22,174 nucleotides of DNA from Rhodobacteraceae bacterium UBA6273 (GTDB lineage Bacteria > Pseudomonadota > Alphaproteobacteria > Rhodobacterales > Rhodobacteraceae), in contig DJUV01000323.1 in NCBI GenBank assembly GCA_002440625.1, positions 1-22,174 on the forward strand. The letters are read 5' to 3'. A model generated the notes under the pieces. It was not told the origin of the DNA. It made no database searches and was given only the letters and a program-made list of their open reading frames with translations. The first letter of the stretch is position 1; each line of letters begins with the position of its first letter. Made by a program: the position numbers and the translations under genes. Shown here piece by piece: positions 1 through 9,056 of the stretch.

Positions 1-2088
1 GTGAACTGGGACCCGGTCGACATGACCGTGCTGGCGAACGAGCAGGTGATCGACGGCAAGGGCTGGCGCTCGGGCGCCGAGGTTGAGCGGCGCGAGCTGA
101 CGCAGTGGTTCTTCCGCATCTCGGACTTTTCCGAGGAGTTGCTGGATGCGCTCGACGGGCTGAAGGACTGGCCCGAAAAGGTGCGGCTGATGCAGGCCAA
201 CTGGATCGGCAAGTCGCGCGGGATCGAGGTGCCGTTCCACCTGACCGCGCCGGTCCACGGGCATGACAGCCTGATCTGCTATTCCACGCGCCCCGATACT
301 TTGCGCGGCGCGACCTTCCTTGCCATTTCCGCCGATCACCCCTTGGCCCGCGCTTTGGCGGATGCCGACCCCAAGGTCGCCGCCTTTGCCGCCGAATGCC
401 GCAAGGTGGGTACAAGCGAGGAGGCTTTGGAGAAGGCCGAGAAGCTTGGGATGGACACCGGGCTGTTCGCCCGCCACCCGATCTACCCCGAGAAAAAGCT
501 CCCCGTCTGGATCGGCAACTTCGTCCTCATGGAATATGGCACCGGCGCGCTGTACGGCTGCCCGAGCCACGACCAGCGCGACCTTGATTTTGCTCGCAAA
601 TATGACCTTCCGGTCATCAACGCCTTCAACATGCCGGGCGAAGTGAACCAGATCGGCACCGAGGCGCTGATCCCCGCCAAGGATGTGACGGTCGACTATG
701 TCGATCACTTCACCGGCATCAAGCTCGCCACCGGCTATGAGGCCATCGAGGCTTCCATCGACTGGATGGAGGCGCGCGGCCTCGGCACCGGCCAGACCCG
801 CTACCGCCTGCGCGACTGGGGCGTCAGCCGCCAGCGCTACTGGGGCTGCCCGATCCCGGTCGTCCATTGCGCGACCTGCGGCGTGGTGGCGGAAAAGAAG
901 GCAAACCTGCCGGTCGAGCTTCCCTATGACGTCAGCTTCGACCAGCCGGGCAACCCCCTGGACCGCCATCCGACCTGGCGCGACGTGCCCTGCCCGAACT
1001 GCGGCGCGCCGGCGAAGCGTGAGACGGACACGATGGACACCTTCGTCGATTCGTCGTGGTACTTCGCGCGCTTCACTGCGCCCCATGCCAAGACGCCGAC
1101 GGACAAGGCCGAAGTCGATTACTGGATGAACGTCGACCAGTATATTGGCGGGATCGAACATGCGATCCTGCACCTTCTCTATTCCCGCTTCTTCGCCCGC
1201 GCGATGAACATCTCTGGCCACCTGCCGAAGAAGGCGGTCGAACCCTTCAACGCGCTCTTCACCCAAGGCATGGTCACGCACGAGACTTATGCGACCCGCA
1301 GCAAGGATGGCCGCCCGGTCTGGCACACGCCGGACGATGTGATCCGCACGTCAGAAGGTGCCACGCTGAAAGATGGCACGCAGGTCGAGATCGGGCCCGT
1401 GATCAAGATGTCGAAGTCGAAGAAGAACGTCGTCGACCCGATGGACATCATCGCCCGCTACGGCGCCGACACCGCGCGCTGGTTCGTCATGTCCGACAGC
1501 CCGCCCGAGCGTGATGTGGAATGGACCGCCGCCGGGGCCGATGCGACGCAGAAGCACCTTGCCCGGGTCTGGCGTCTGGCCTCGGAGATTGCCGAGGGCG
1601 GCGATCCGGCGCAGGACGAGGCGCTTTTGAAGGCGGCGCACCGCGCCATTGCCGATGTGACGGCTGGGATCGAAGGCTTCGCCTTCAACAAGGCCGTCGC
1701 GAAGCTTTACGAATTCACCAACGCCTTCGCGAAGTCCGGCGCCAGTGCCGCAACCAAGCGGGCGGCGATGCGCATCCTCGCGCAGCTCATGTCGCCGATG
1801 GTGCCGCATCTGGCCGAAGAGGTCTGGCGGATCGCCGGCGGCGAAGGGCTGGTGGCCTCCGCGCCCTGGCCCAAGGCCGATCCGGCGATGCTCGCCGAAG
1901 ACACCGTGACCCTGCCGATCCAGATCAACGGCAAGCGGCGGGCGGAAATCAGCGTGCCGAAGGATATGCCGGCGGCAGAGGTTGAAAAGATCGTGCTGGC
2001 GGATGAAGCTGTGGCCAAGGCGCTGGCCGGGGCCACGCCGAAGAAGCTGATCGTCGTACCGGGCCGCATCGTCAATGTCGTCCTCTGA
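1..2088 (+). CDS. leuS: leucine--tRNA ligase, 3' part (N-terminus outside window)
   Basis: Class I aminoacyl-tRNA synthetase that charges tRNA-Leu in the cytoplasm. The visible 695 residues open inside the catalytic domain with [16 protein letters not shown], so the HIGH signature and the true start lie upstream; the GTG at base 1 is an internal valine codon. The CP1 editing domain follows, with [12 protein letters not shown] at about 95-106 and [15 protein letters not shown] at about 180-193, the latter holding the conserved editing aspartate. [14 protein letters not shown] is at about 273-286, and two zinc-ribbon halves (CATCG near 290, CPNCG near 331) come next. The KMSKS loop is exact at 469-473. 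The anticodon-binding and C-terminal domains end in a typical PGRIVNVVL. The gene overlaps lptE by 14 bases, suggesting translational coupling. Confidence 0.97.
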   Translation: MNWDPVDMTVLANEQVIDGKGWRSGAEVERRELTQWFFRISDFSEELLDALDGLKDWPEKVRLMQANWIGKSRGIEVPFHLTAPVHGHDSLICYSTRPDTLRGATFLAISADHPLARALADADPKVAAFAAECRKVGTSEEALEKAEKLGMDTGLFARHPIYPEKKLPVWIGNFVLMEYGTGALYGCPSHDQRDLDFARKYDLPVINAFNMPGEVNQIGTEALIPAKDVTVDYVDHFTGIKLATGYEAIEASIDWMEARGLGTGQTRYRLRDWGVSRQRYWGCPIPVVHCATCGVVAEKKANLPVELPYDVSFDQPGNPLDRHPTWRDVPCPNCGAPAKRETDTMDTFVDSSWYFARFTAPHAKTPTDKAEVDYWMNVDQYIGGIEHAILHLLYSRFFARAMNISGHLPKKAVEPFNALFTQGMVTHETYATRSKDGRPVWHTPDDVIRTSEGATLKDGTQVEIGPVIKMSKSKKNVVDPMDIIARYGADTARWFVMSDSPPERDVEWTAAGADATQKHLARVWRLASEIAEGGDPAQDEALLKAAHRAIADVTAGIEGFAFNKAVAKLYEFTNAFAKSGASAATKRAAMRILAQLMSPMVPHLAEEVWRIAGGEGLVASAPWPKADPAMLAEDTVTLPIQINGKRRAEISVPKDMPAAEVEKIVLADEAVAKALAGATPKKLIVVPGRIVNVVL

Positions 2089-2572
2089 TCGCCGCGCCAT
2101 TCTCACCCTGCTGGCGGCGCTGCCGCTGGCGGGTTGTGGCTTTACGCCGGCCTACGGGCCAGCGGGGCCGGCGCGCGGGCTGATCGGGCAGGTTCGGGTC
2201 GATGATCCGAAGACCAAGGACGCCTTCGACCTTGTTGAGCGCCTCGAAGAACGTCTGGGGCGGACAAGACAGCCGGCGCTACTTCTGTCCTACGAGATCA
2301 CTACGCGCGAACAGGGCCAGGCCATTGCGCCCGACAACTCCACCACGCGCTACCAGATTTTCGGCGTGGCAAAGTTCGTCCTGCGCGATGCTGTGACCAA
2401 CACCAAGCTGACTGAGGGTGAGGTGGACGGGTTCACCGCCTATTCCGCCGTCGGAACGCGGGTCGAATCCGAATCCTCGCGCGCTGATGCGCGGGTGCGG
2501 CTGATGCGAATCCTCGCCGACGGGATCGTCACCCGGCTGATCGCCACCTCGGGTGCCTGGAACAGGACATGA
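2075..2572 (+). CDS. lptE: LPS assembly lipoprotein LptE
   Basis: Outer-membrane lipoprotein that plugs and supports the LptD translocon inserting lipopolysaccharide. The 165-residue product has a short basic N-terminus, a hydrophobic stretch and a lipobox LAGC with the lipidated cysteine at residue 21, followed by GFTPAYGP, the usual start of mature alphaproteobacterial LptE. The rest is a low-identity alpha/beta LptE-like domain without catalytic motifs. It starts inside the 3' end of leuS and overlaps holA by ATGA. The leuS-lptE-holA order is common in Rhodobacterales and supports the call more than the sequence of the domain itself. Confidence 0.9.
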   Translation: MSSSDRRAILTLLAALPLAGCGFTPAYGPAGPARGLIGQVRVDDPKTKDAFDLVERLEERLGRTRQPALLLSYEITTREQGQAIAPDNSTTRYQIFGVAKFVLRDAVTNTKLTEGEVDGFTAYSAVGTRVESESSRADARVRLMRILADGIVTRLIATSGAWNRT

Positions 2573-3591
2573 AGCTTGGCGGTGCCGCCGCACTGAAGTT
2601 CTTCGCCCGGCCCGAGCCGGATCGCGCGGGGCTTCTCATCCACGGCTCGGATGCGATGCGGGTAGCGCTGCGCCGGCAAGAGGTCATCCTGGCGCTGATC
2701 GGACCGGAGGGTGAGGCCGAGATGCGGCTGACCCGGCTTTCCGGCGGCGATCTGCGCAAAGACCCGGCACTGGCCGGTGACGCGATGCGCGCGCAGGGCT
2801 TCTTTCCCGGCGCCCGTGTGGCCTTCGTCGAGGAAGCGGGCGACACGAATGCGCAGGCGCTCAAAGCCGCGCTTCAGGACTGGCGGCAAGGCGATGCCAT
2901 GCTGATCGTGACAGCGGGCAACCTGACCAAGGCCTCCGCACTGAAGAAGATCTTCGAAGATCACCCCAATGCCTATGCGGCGGCGATCTACGACGATCCG
3001 CCGAGCCGGGAAGAGATCGAGGCGACGCTGTCGAAGGCCGGCATCGGCCGGATCTCGGGCGATGCGATGACGGATCTTCTTGCGCTCGCGCGCGAACTTG
3101 ATCCCGGCGATTTTCGCCAGACGGTCGAAAAGCTCGCCCTCTACAAGTTCCGCGATGCCTCTGATGTGACACCCGCCGATGTTGCCGCCGTCGCGCCCGC
3201 CACCATCGAGGCCGAGGTGGATGACGTCCTGAATGCCGCCGCCGAGGCGCGTGCGGCCGAGATCGGGCCGCTCGTCCGCCGGCTGCAGGGCCAGGGCATC
3301 GCGCCGGTCACGCTCTGCATCGGCGCGACCCGGCATTTTCGTGCACTCCATGCCGCAGCCTCGGCGCCAGGCGGGGCGGCGGAGGGCATCGCCCGCATGC
3401 GCCCGCCGGTTTTCGGCCCACGCCGCGACCGGATGCTGAAGCAGGCACAGGGCTGGGGGATGCATCGGCTGGAACAGGCGCTGAGCCTTCTGACGGATAC
3501 CGATCTTCAGCTCCGCTCATCCTCGCGCGCGCCGGCGATGGCACTGATGGAGCGGGCGCTGATCCGCCTCGCCATGCTCGGACGGCGGTAG
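2569..3591 (+). CDS. holA: DNA polymerase III subunit delta
   Basis: Delta subunit of the clamp-loader complex, which opens the beta sliding clamp at primer-template junctions. The 340-residue length is normal for the family. The N-terminal RecA-like fold contains the short-strand pattern AFVEEAGD near residue 85 and the AAIYDDPPSREE segment near 140, where most family members carry a tyrosine-rich loop. The C-terminal collar domain contains ATRHFRALHAA near 260 and the helix LLTDTDLQLRSSSRAPAMAL near 305, both typical of HolA. No Walker A motif is present, as expected for delta. The start ATG overlaps the lptE stop (ATGA), so the two are co-translated. Confidence 0.93.
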   Translation: MKLGGAAALKFFARPEPDRAGLLIHGSDAMRVALRRQEVILALIGPEGEAEMRLTRLSGGDLRKDPALAGDAMRAQGFFPGARVAFVEEAGDTNAQALKAALQDWRQGDAMLIVTAGNLTKASALKKIFEDHPNAYAAAIYDDPPSREEIEATLSKAGIGRISGDAMTDLLALARELDPGDFRQTVEKLALYKFRDASDVTPADVAAVAPATIEAEVDDVLNAAAEARAAEIGPLVRRLQGQGIAPVTLCIGATRHFRALHAAASAPGGAAEGIARMRPPVFGPRRDRMLKQAQGWGMHRLEQALSLLTDTDLQLRSSSRAPAMALMERALIRLAMLGRR

Positions 3592-3649
3592 ACCGCATCC
3601 CTCGCAAAACGCTCTTGCACCTCCCCGCGTCAAGTGGCTCCATTGACCC

Positions 3650-3654
3650 GGAGG
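3650..3654 (+). promoter_or_regulatory. candidate ribosome-binding site deciding the GST start
   Basis: GGAGG lies 12 bases before the GTG at 3667 and inside the first codons of the longer reading (GTG 3634, TTG 3643). It therefore favours the shorter protein, although the spacing is longer than ideal. Confidence 0.4.
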
Positions 3655-3666
3655 TCTGCGAATACC

Positions 3667-4257
3667 GTGCTCTATACCGTCATCGGAACCGCCAGCAGCC
3701 GCGCCGCCCGGGTGCTCTGGATGCTCGAAGAGCTGGGCCTGCCCTACGACCATGTCCCGGCGCCGCCGCAATCCGAAGGGGTCACGGCCTTCAACCCGGC
3801 GGGCAAGGTACCGGTGCTGATCGCGGAAGGCACGCCGATCACCGATTCCACGGCGATCATCCAGTACCTCGCCGACAAGCATGGCCAGCTGACCCATCCC
3901 GCCGGCACTCTGGCGCGGGCGCGGCAGGACAGCCTTACCCAGTTCCTGCTTGATGAATTCGACGCCAATCTCTGGACCGCGGCGCGGCACAGTTTCGTCC
4001 TGCCCGAGGAATTGAGGCATTCCGCCATCAAGAACACGCTGCGCTGGGAGTTCGAGCGGAGCCAGAAGACCCTGATGCACCGGATGGGCGACGGCCCCTT
4101 CGTGATGGGCGACCAGATGACGGTCCCCGACATCATCCTGACCCATTGCGGCAACTGGGCGCTTGAGGCGAAGTTCCCGATTGTCGAACACCGCCTGACC
4201 GAATACCTCGCCGCGATGCGGGCGCGTCCGGCCTACAGGCGCGCGATGGCGCGGTAG
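3667..4257 (+). CDS. glutathione S-transferase family protein
   Basis: Cytosolic GST-like protein of 196 residues from the GTG at 3667. The N-terminal thioredoxin-like domain runs LYTVIGTASSRAARVLWMLE, the usual G-site entry, with a candidate activating serine near residue 10-11. The NPAGKVPVL segment carries the cis-proline (about residue 49), and ITDSTAIIQYLA supplies the glutathione-binding serine pair (about 60-61). The C-terminal all-helical domain contains the FVMGDQMTVPDIILTHC capping segment. The substrate cannot be inferred; such proteins range from detoxification to redox roles. In-frame starts at 3634 (GTG) and 3643 (TTG) would add up to 11 residues. It stands 75 bases after holA and converges on the methyltransferase gene with only 6 bases between stops. 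Confidence 0.88.
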   Translation: MLYTVIGTASSRAARVLWMLEELGLPYDHVPAPPQSEGVTAFNPAGKVPVLIAEGTPITDSTAIIQYLADKHGQLTHPAGTLARARQDSLTQFLLDEFDANLWTAARHSFVLPEELRHSAIKNTLRWEFERSQKTLMHRMGDGPFVMGDQMTVPDIILTHCGNWALEAKFPIVEHRLTEYLAAMRARPAYRRAMAR

Positions 4258-4263
4258 ACCGAT

Positions 4264-4875
4264 TCAGCCCAGCGCCTTCATCCCCGGCACAACCTCCAGC
4301 ATGAACTGCTGGCCGATACGCTCGGGCTTGCGCGGCAGCCCGGCGGCCTGAAGAAAGTCGAGCACGGCCTCGCGCACATGCATCCGCTCATCCTTCTTCC
4401 AGAAGAAATCATCGCCCGCGATGATGCCGCCAAGCCGGACCTTCTTCGCGGCGACCTTCAGATCGGCCAGCACGAAGTCGTAAAGGTGGTTGCCGTCGAT
4501 ATAGACCCAGTCGAAATAATCGTCGTCGTAGCTGGCCAACACCTCGGCGGAAAAGCCCTTCTTGATGACGACCTCCTTGCGGTCGGCATACATCGTCGAG
4601 ACATGGCGGAACATCTGGCCCATGGCGCCGCCATCCTGATGCAGGTGATGGGTCATCTCGTCCTTCGGCTGCGCCGCGAGAAGGTCCCAGGGGTCGATCA
4701 GGATCAGTTCCTTCGGCTTCGCAACCTCAAGGATCGCCGCCGAAAACTTGCCGTTCCAGACGCCGATTTCCGCGCATCGGCCGCCCTTCGGCATCCGGTC
4801 GAGCATTTCCAGCCGCACCTTGTGGCGTTTTGGCGCCTTCACGGCCAGATCGTCGCTGTCGGTGCCTTGTGCCAT
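4264..4875 (-). CDS. class I SAM-dependent methyltransferase
   Basis: Soluble Rossmann-fold methyltransferase of 203 residues, of the Methyltransf_24 type. Motif I reads CAEIGVWNGKFS (34-45), with the acidic motif II residue in LILIDPWD (58-64). FDWVYIDGNHLYDFVLADL (121-139) matches the post-motif segment of this family, and GGIIAGDDFFW (149-159) follows. The substrate is unknown; relatives act on sugars, antibiotics or small acids. It is the last gene of the minus-strand operon, 66 bases after the flavoprotein gene. GGAGAGGAAG precedes the ATG. The gap to the flavoprotein is wide enough for an internal promoter, but none is clear. Confidence 0.88.
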   Translation of the reverse strand: MAQGTDSDDLAVKAPKRHKVRLEMLDRMPKGGRCAEIGVWNGKFSAAILEVAKPKELILIDPWDLLAAQPKDEMTHHLHQDGGAMGQMFRHVSTMYADRKEVVIKKGFSAEVLASYDDDYFDWVYIDGNHLYDFVLADLKVAAKKVRLGGIIAGDDFFWKKDERMHVREAVLDFLQAAGLPRKPERIGQQFMLEVVPGMKALG

Positions 4876-4941
4876 GTCTTCCTCTCCGCGACTGCCCCGG
4901 CGACAGGTAAACGCTTAAAGGCCATAGGGGCAAGCGGGCCG

Positions 4942-6108
4942 TCAATCCGCCTTTGCCGCGGCACGCCCGGCCCAGCGGCCGGTGGCAAGGCAGGCGGTCA
5001 GAAGATAGCCGCCGGTCGGCGCGTCCCAGTCAAGCATCTCGCCGCAGGCATAGATCCCCGGCAGGGCGCGAAGCTCAAGATCGGCGGTGAGGGCGCTTGC
5101 GGCGATACCGCCCGCCGTCGAGATCGCCTCATCCATCGGACGCGGCCCCTTCAGGGGCACCGGCAGCGCCTTGACGAGGCGAGCGAGCGCCGCAGGCTCG
5201 CGGGTCAGCGGCCGGGCCCATTCCTGCAACAGCGCTACATGGACCGGCGCCAGCCCTAGGGCCTTGCGAAGCCGGTTGCTGGCGGTGTCCTTCGTGGCAG
5301 CACGGGCAAGACGGCGGGCGACCTCCGACACATCGAGATCGGGCACAAGGTCGAGCGTCAGCCTTGCCCCCGCGCGCAGGGGGCGGGTCAGGGCATAGAT
5401 GCCGCCGCCCTCGATCCCGCGCCTTGACAGGACGAACTCGCCACGCCCGGTTTCACCGCCGGCGGTCAGCGCCACCGCCTTCACCGGGCGCCCGAAATGC
5501 AGGGCCATATGGTCGGACCAGTCGATGCGCCAGCCGAGGTTGGAACCGGCGAAGGGCGTGACCTCGACCCCCCGCTCCGCCAGCCATGGCACCCAAGTAG
5601 CGTCGGACCCGAGGCGCGCCCAGCTTGCGCCACCAAGCGCCAGCACGGTCGTCTTGGGCCTTTCGATCCTCCGCCCTTCCGGCGTGCCAAAGACAAGGCT
5701 GTCGCCGTCAAAGCCGGTCCAGCGCCAGCCGGTCCGCAATTCCACGTCCATCCCCGCAAGAGCGGCAAGCCAGGCGCGCAAGAGCGGCGATGCCTTCATC
5801 GCGCGGGGGAAAACGCGGCCCGTGGAGCCGGTGAAGACCTCCACCCCCAACCCTTCAGCCCAGCCGATGACCGCCTCCGGTCCGAAGGCCGCGACGATGG
5901 GCTGAAGCCAGGGCGTGTCGTATTGGCCGAGGAACGCCGGCAGAGGCTCCGCCTTCGTCAGGTTCAGCCCGGATTTCCCGGCCATCAGGAACTTGCGGGC
6001 GGGACTCGTCTTCGCCTCGGCGATCACGACACGACGGCCGGCCCGCGCCAGCTCCGCCGCTGCCATCAGACCGGCCGGCCCGGCGCCGATCACCAGCGCA
6101 TCGGTCAT
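4942..6108 (-). CDS. NAD(P)/FAD-dependent oxidoreductase, BaiN/RdsA (PP_4765-like) family
   Basis: Flavoprotein of 388 residues. The dinucleotide-binding GxGxxG is at the extreme N-terminus (MTDALVIGAGPAGLMAAAEL), with the ribose-binding glutamate at about residue 30. KFLMAGKSGLNLTKAE, GRVFPRAMKASPLLRAWL and LALGGASWARLGSDATW match the uncharacterised PP_4765-type branch. The C-terminal STAGGIAASALTADLELR and GIYACGEMLDWDAPTGGYLL complete the FAD domain. The reaction is unknown. The ATG at 6108 is chosen because the Rossmann strand begins immediately after it, GGAG lies about 9 bases upstream, and the open frame further upstream runs into the SDR gene without conserved sequence. It follows the SDR gene by 94 bases in the same direction. 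Confidence 0.9.
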   Translation of the reverse strand: MTDALVIGAGPAGLMAAAELARAGRRVVIAEAKTSPARKFLMAGKSGLNLTKAEPLPAFLGQYDTPWLQPIVAAFGPEAVIGWAEGLGVEVFTGSTGRVFPRAMKASPLLRAWLAALAGMDVELRTGWRWTGFDGDSLVFGTPEGRRIERPKTTVLALGGASWARLGSDATWVPWLAERGVEVTPFAGSNLGWRIDWSDHMALHFGRPVKAVALTAGGETGRGEFVLSRRGIEGGGIYALTRPLRAGARLTLDLVPDLDVSEVARRLARAATKDTASNRLRKALGLAPVHVALLQEWARPLTREPAALARLVKALPVPLKGPRPMDEAISTAGGIAASALTADLELRALPGIYACGEMLDWDAPTGGYLLTACLATGRWAGRAAAKAD

Positions 6109-6202
6109 GGGCCGGGTCTCCGCGCCGCAACCGCAGGAGCCGATTTCGGGTTCCGGTCCACGCTTGCCCTGTTGCCCCGACGCATCCCCGACCCTCCACC
6201 GA

Positions 6203-6928
6203 TCAGGCAGTGCTGCCGCCATCCACGGTGATGACGGTGCCGGTGATCCGCGCCGCCTCCGGGCCGAGCAAATAGGCGACGGCGCCCGCGGCATCCTCTG
6301 GCAGGGCGAGGCCAAGGGGCGCGCGGCGGCGGATCGACTCGAGCTTGAACCCGTCGAGGCCCTTGGTCATTTCCGTCTCCATATAGCCCGGCGCCACGCA
6401 GTTGACAGTGATGCCGCGCTTGCCAAGTTCGCGCGAAAGCGATCGGGTCATGCCTTCGAGACCGGCCTTCGACGCGGCATAGGCGGCCAGACCGTGGAAC
6501 CCGGTCGAGGCGATGATCGAGGAAATGCTGACGATCCGCCCCTCGCGCTTCGCGAGCATCCCGCGCGACGCGTATTTGATGAGAACCAGAGGCGCCATCA
6601 GGTTGACGGTGAGCACTTTCTGGATGTCGGTCTGGTGCATCGTCGCCAGCACCCCGTCCATGCCGATGGCGGCGTTGTTGACCAGCCCCCAGAGCGTGCC
6701 GTGCCGGTCCACCACATCGCCGATGAGGCCCGGGATGCTGTCGATCTCACCAAGATCGCTCTGCACGAATTCCGCCCGGCCCTTGCTCTCTTCGACGAGC
6801 GCGCCGTATTCGTCGCTGAGGGTCCGGCTGGTGCCGACGACCCGGTAATTTTCCGTATCCTCAAGAAGGCGGCGGGCCGTGGCGAGCCCCAGACCGCGCG
6901 AAACCCCCGTCACAAGAACCGTCTTCAT
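6203..6928 (-). CDS. SDR family oxidoreductase, FabG-like (3-oxoacyl-ACP reductase type)
   Basis: Classical short-chain dehydrogenase/reductase of 241 residues. The cofactor motif TGVSRGLG is at 7-14, the structural NNAA at 84-87, Asn109 in VNL, catalytic Ser136/137 in SISS, and Tyr150/Lys154 in YAASK. The C-terminus ITGTVITVDGGST is typical of FabG-like reductases. Arg35 follows the second beta strand (GTSR), consistent with NADPH preference. Its start overlaps the stop of the AMP-ligase gene by ATGA, placing it directly behind a carrier protein and its ligase. That context suggests a carrier- or CoA-bound 3-oxoacyl substrate; this is inference from position. Confidence 0.92.
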   Translation of the reverse strand: MKTVLVTGVSRGLGLATARRLLEDTENYRVVGTSRTLSDEYGALVEESKGRAEFVQSDLGEIDSIPGLIGDVVDRHGTLWGLVNNAAIGMDGVLATMHQTDIQKVLTVNLMAPLVLIKYASRGMLAKREGRIVSISSIIASTGFHGLAAYAASKAGLEGMTRSLSRELGKRGITVNCVAPGYMETEMTKGLDGFKLESIRRRAPLGLALPEDAAGAVAYLLGPEAARITGTVITVDGGSTA

Positions 6929-8247
6929 CCTGAGGTCGCTCCCTTACGCACAAGTTTTCCGGCCGCGTTCGTTTCGAATCCGTCGACGAAACGCACGATG
7001 GCGGGCACGGCCTCCCGCACCAGCTTCGCGCGACAGGCATCGAGGATGGCCTGTTTAACGATGGCCGGATCGGCGCCGTCATGCACCTGTATCTCCGCCA
7101 CCACGAGGGTTCCGGTGATCGGGTTCTTCTTGGAGGAGACCTGCACCAGCGCCACCCCCGGCACGGCCTTCACGGCGTCTTCCACCGTCTCGGGGAAGAA
7201 CTTCACACCGCCGACGTTGATGACGCCATTCTCGCGGCCAAGGAAGTGCAGGCGGTCGCCCCGCATCTCGATCATGTCGCCGGAACGGACATAGCCTTCG
7301 GCATCGGTTTCGACCTCAGAACCGGGCGCGGCGGCGCTCGCCGGGCGCAGCCAGAGGATACCATCGACAAGCTTGAGTTTCGTGCCGCCGGGGGCCGCGG
7401 AGAGATAGGCCGCTGGGAAACCCGCCCTACCATCGTTCACCGAAAAGCCCACGCCCGCCTCGGTCGAGGCATAGATATGGGTCACGCGCGCCGCCGGAAA
7501 TGAGGCGCGGAGCGCATCCATCGTCACTTGATCGGCAATCTCGCCACCAAGCGTGACCTGTTTCAGGGGCAGGTTGCGATGACCGGGTACCATCAGGATG
7601 CGCCGCCAGAGCGTCGGCGTGGCTGAGAGGTGGGTAACGCCGTGATGCGCCAGACCTGCGATCTGCTCCGCGATCGGCCGGTGGGTGTCGGCCACGACCA
7701 GCCGCCCGCCGCCGATCAACGCCTGAAGCGTGACCTGAAGCCCGGCAAAGCGGGTCGGATCATAGAGAAGGCCCCAGGTCGGCGCATCGGCGGGCGCGAA
7801 GCGGTAGACACTGCGGGCCAGGGATTTGAGGCTGTGGGGGATGATCTTCGGGATGCCGGTGGTGCCCGAAGTCGTCATCAGCCATGTCGTCTGCACGGAT
7901 TGCGCCGCCCGGCCTTCGCCGATCGCGCGGTCAAATCCCGCGACCCCCGCGATCCCGTCCAGCTCGGCGCGGTCCGTCAGCAGGGTCGCGCAGCCGGCGC
8001 GCTGGGTGAGTTGCCCGACGGTCGCCGCATCGAGCGCGCCGGAGAGGAGCAACATCGAGGCGACCCGGCCATCCAGCGCGACGATGGCACGGAGAAGCAA
8101 GTGCGGATCATCAAAGCAGAGGGCGACGCGCCCGCCCGCCGCAAGGGTCTTCAGCGGCGCGAAACGGCAAAGATCCTCGCGCGTGGTCAGGCGGCCATCG
8201 GCAGCAAGGATCGCAGAGAGGTTGAGATGTTCGCTGAGCGGGGTCAT
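6925..8247 (-). CDS. AMP-binding acyl ligase (ANL superfamily), short form
   Basis: Adenylate-forming ligase of 440 residues, which would activate a carboxylic acid with ATP and pass it to CoA or to the adjacent carrier protein. The A3 loop is TTSGTTGIPK (125-134), A5 YASTE (259-263) and A7 RSGD (321-324). A8 is GRENGVINVGGVKFFP (337-352), and the A10 catalytic lysine is Lys431 in NAAGKLVRKG. It is shorter than most acyl-CoA synthetases (500-600 residues) because the N-terminal subdomain is compact. Both ends overlap neighbours by 4 bases (carrier protein upstream, reductase downstream), so the three are translated as a unit. Loading of the neighbouring carrier is the simplest reading, but a CoA product cannot be excluded. 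Confidence 0.9.
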   Translation of the reverse strand: MTPLSEHLNLSAILAADGRLTTREDLCRFAPLKTLAAGGRVALCFDDPHLLLRAIVALDGRVASMLLLSGALDAATVGQLTQRAGCATLLTDRAELDGIAGVAGFDRAIGEGRAAQSVQTTWLMTTSGTTGIPKIIPHSLKSLARSVYRFAPADAPTWGLLYDPTRFAGLQVTLQALIGGGRLVVADTHRPIAEQIAGLAHHGVTHLSATPTLWRRILMVPGHRNLPLKQVTLGGEIADQVTMDALRASFPAARVTHIYASTEAGVGFSVNDGRAGFPAAYLSAAPGGTKLKLVDGILWLRPASAAAPGSEVETDAEGYVRSGDMIEMRGDRLHFLGRENGVINVGGVKFFPETVEDAVKAVPGVALVQVSSKKNPITGTLVVAEIQVHDGADPAIVKQAILDACRAKLVREAVPAIVRFVDGFETNAAGKLVRKGATSG

Positions 8248-8501
8248 GCCCTGGGCTGGTACTTTTCGTAGAAGGCCACGAACTCGGCAAAGGTCTGCGG
8301 ATAGTAGGAATCGTCCGACAGCGTGAAGGGATCGAAACCCAGTTCCTCATCGAGCATGGAGACGAAGATGGCAAAGCCGAGGCTGTCCAGCCCGCTGTCC
8401 AGAAGGACGGTGTCGGCCTTCATTTCCGGCGCGGCGGTGCCTTTCTCCTGTTTCCACACCTCGGCAAAGACCTTGCGGATACCGGATTCGATCTCACTCA
8501 T
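8244..8501 (-). CDS. acyl carrier protein
   Basis: Small acidic four-helix carrier of 85 residues. The phosphopantetheine attachment motif is DSGLDSLGF with the modified serine at residue 40. The unusual C-terminal half (LDEELGFDPF, then SYYPQTFAEFVAFYEKY) differs from housekeeping AcpP and resembles dedicated carriers of secondary pathways. It overlaps the ligase start by ATGA and follows the acyltransferase by 24 bases. Holo-form conversion would need a phosphopantetheinyl transferase encoded elsewhere. Confidence 0.9.
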   Translation of the reverse strand: MSEIESGIRKVFAEVWKQEKGTAAPEMKADTVLLDSGLDSLGFAIFVSMLDEELGFDPFTLSDDSYYPQTFAEFVAFYEKYQPRA

Positions 8502-8525
8502 GCTCTTTCCTTACACATTGATGGC

Positions 8526-9050
8526 TCACCGCCTGATCGGCGAGGCGTCGCCCTTGTCCAGACGGATGCCCCAAGGCCCCGTCACGATGTTCTGTTCGAC
8601 GACCCGCGCCGGATTGCCCATGACAACGCTGTTTGACGGCACGTCGCGGCCAACGACCGAATTTGCGGTCACGATGACGGAATCGCCGATGGTGACGCCC
8701 GGCAGGACCACCGCGCCATAGCCGATGAAGCAGTTGCTGCCGATGCGCACCTCGCGGTGCTGCCGGTTCACGAAATCATGGGTCAGGATTGCCGCACCCG
8801 ATGTGACCACTGTGCAGTCGCCGATGTGAATGCCCTTGGGAAAGGTCTTGTCGAGACGCGCGCCCATCGAAACCCTCACGTCGGTGCCGAAGTCCATGCC
8901 GTAAAGGCGCCGATAGTAGAAATTGACGCCGGGCAGCACGAGCTTCCGATGGACGATCGTTCTGAGAGTTGCCAGCAGTGCCATGCGGAGAGGCCTGTCC
9001 CTGTCGTTGTGCGCGGCGATTTCCTTAAGCCCGAAAATCCCTCCGAACAA
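8526..9050 (-). CDS. acyltransferase with left-handed beta-helix (hexapeptide repeat) fold
   Basis: Trimeric hexapeptide-repeat acyltransferase of the CysE/WcaF/NodL-like group, 174 residues in the long form. The candidate catalytic histidine is His91 in AILTHDF. Hexapeptide turns run from about 74 to 148 (IHIGDCTVVTSG, VRIGSNCFIGYGAVVLPGV, IGDSVIVTANSVVGRDV), ending in the conserved VVMGNPARVV. The start is uncertain: a TTG at 9050 gives the full frame with only a weak upstream ribosome site, while an ATG at 8984 would remove 22 poorly conserved residues. It is the first gene of the minus-strand operon. With a carrier protein next to it, it may transfer a carrier- or CoA-bound acyl group to a sugar or amino group; that acceptor is inferred from the family. 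Confidence 0.85.
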   Translation of the reverse strand: MFGGIFGLKEIAAHNDRDRPLRMALLATLRTIVHRKLVLPGVNFYYRRLYGMDFGTDVRVSMGARLDKTFPKGIHIGDCTVVTSGAAILTHDFVNRQHREVRIGSNCFIGYGAVVLPGVTIGDSVIVTANSVVGRDVPSNSVVMGNPARVVEQNIVTGPWGIRLDKGDASPIRR

Positions 9051-9056
9051 ACACTA

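Noticed and set aside
1351..2106. Open frame of 251 codons on the minus strand
   Set aside because: Antisense to the leuS C-terminal domains; Arg/Gly/His-rich translation without family features.
3744..3751. Further copy of TACGACCA inside the GST gene
   Set aside because: It encodes Tyr-Asp-His in frame (GLPYDH, a typical GST segment) and is not upstream of a gene, so it is a coding coincidence. It also shows that the short core alone is not specific.
4378..5259. Open frame of 293 codons on the plus strand
   Set aside because: Antisense to the methyltransferase and the flavoprotein 3' end; no recognisable domain.
6109..6315. N-terminal extension of the flavoprotein
   Set aside because: The 69 added residues overlap the SDR 3' end, show no conserved pattern and would bury the Rossmann strand that normally begins the protein.
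5915..7294. Open frame of 459 codons on the plus strand
   Set aside because: It lies opposite the flavoprotein, SDR and ligase genes, whose motifs are unambiguous. Its translation is Arg/Pro/Ala-rich with no domain pattern, as expected for a GC-rich antisense frame.
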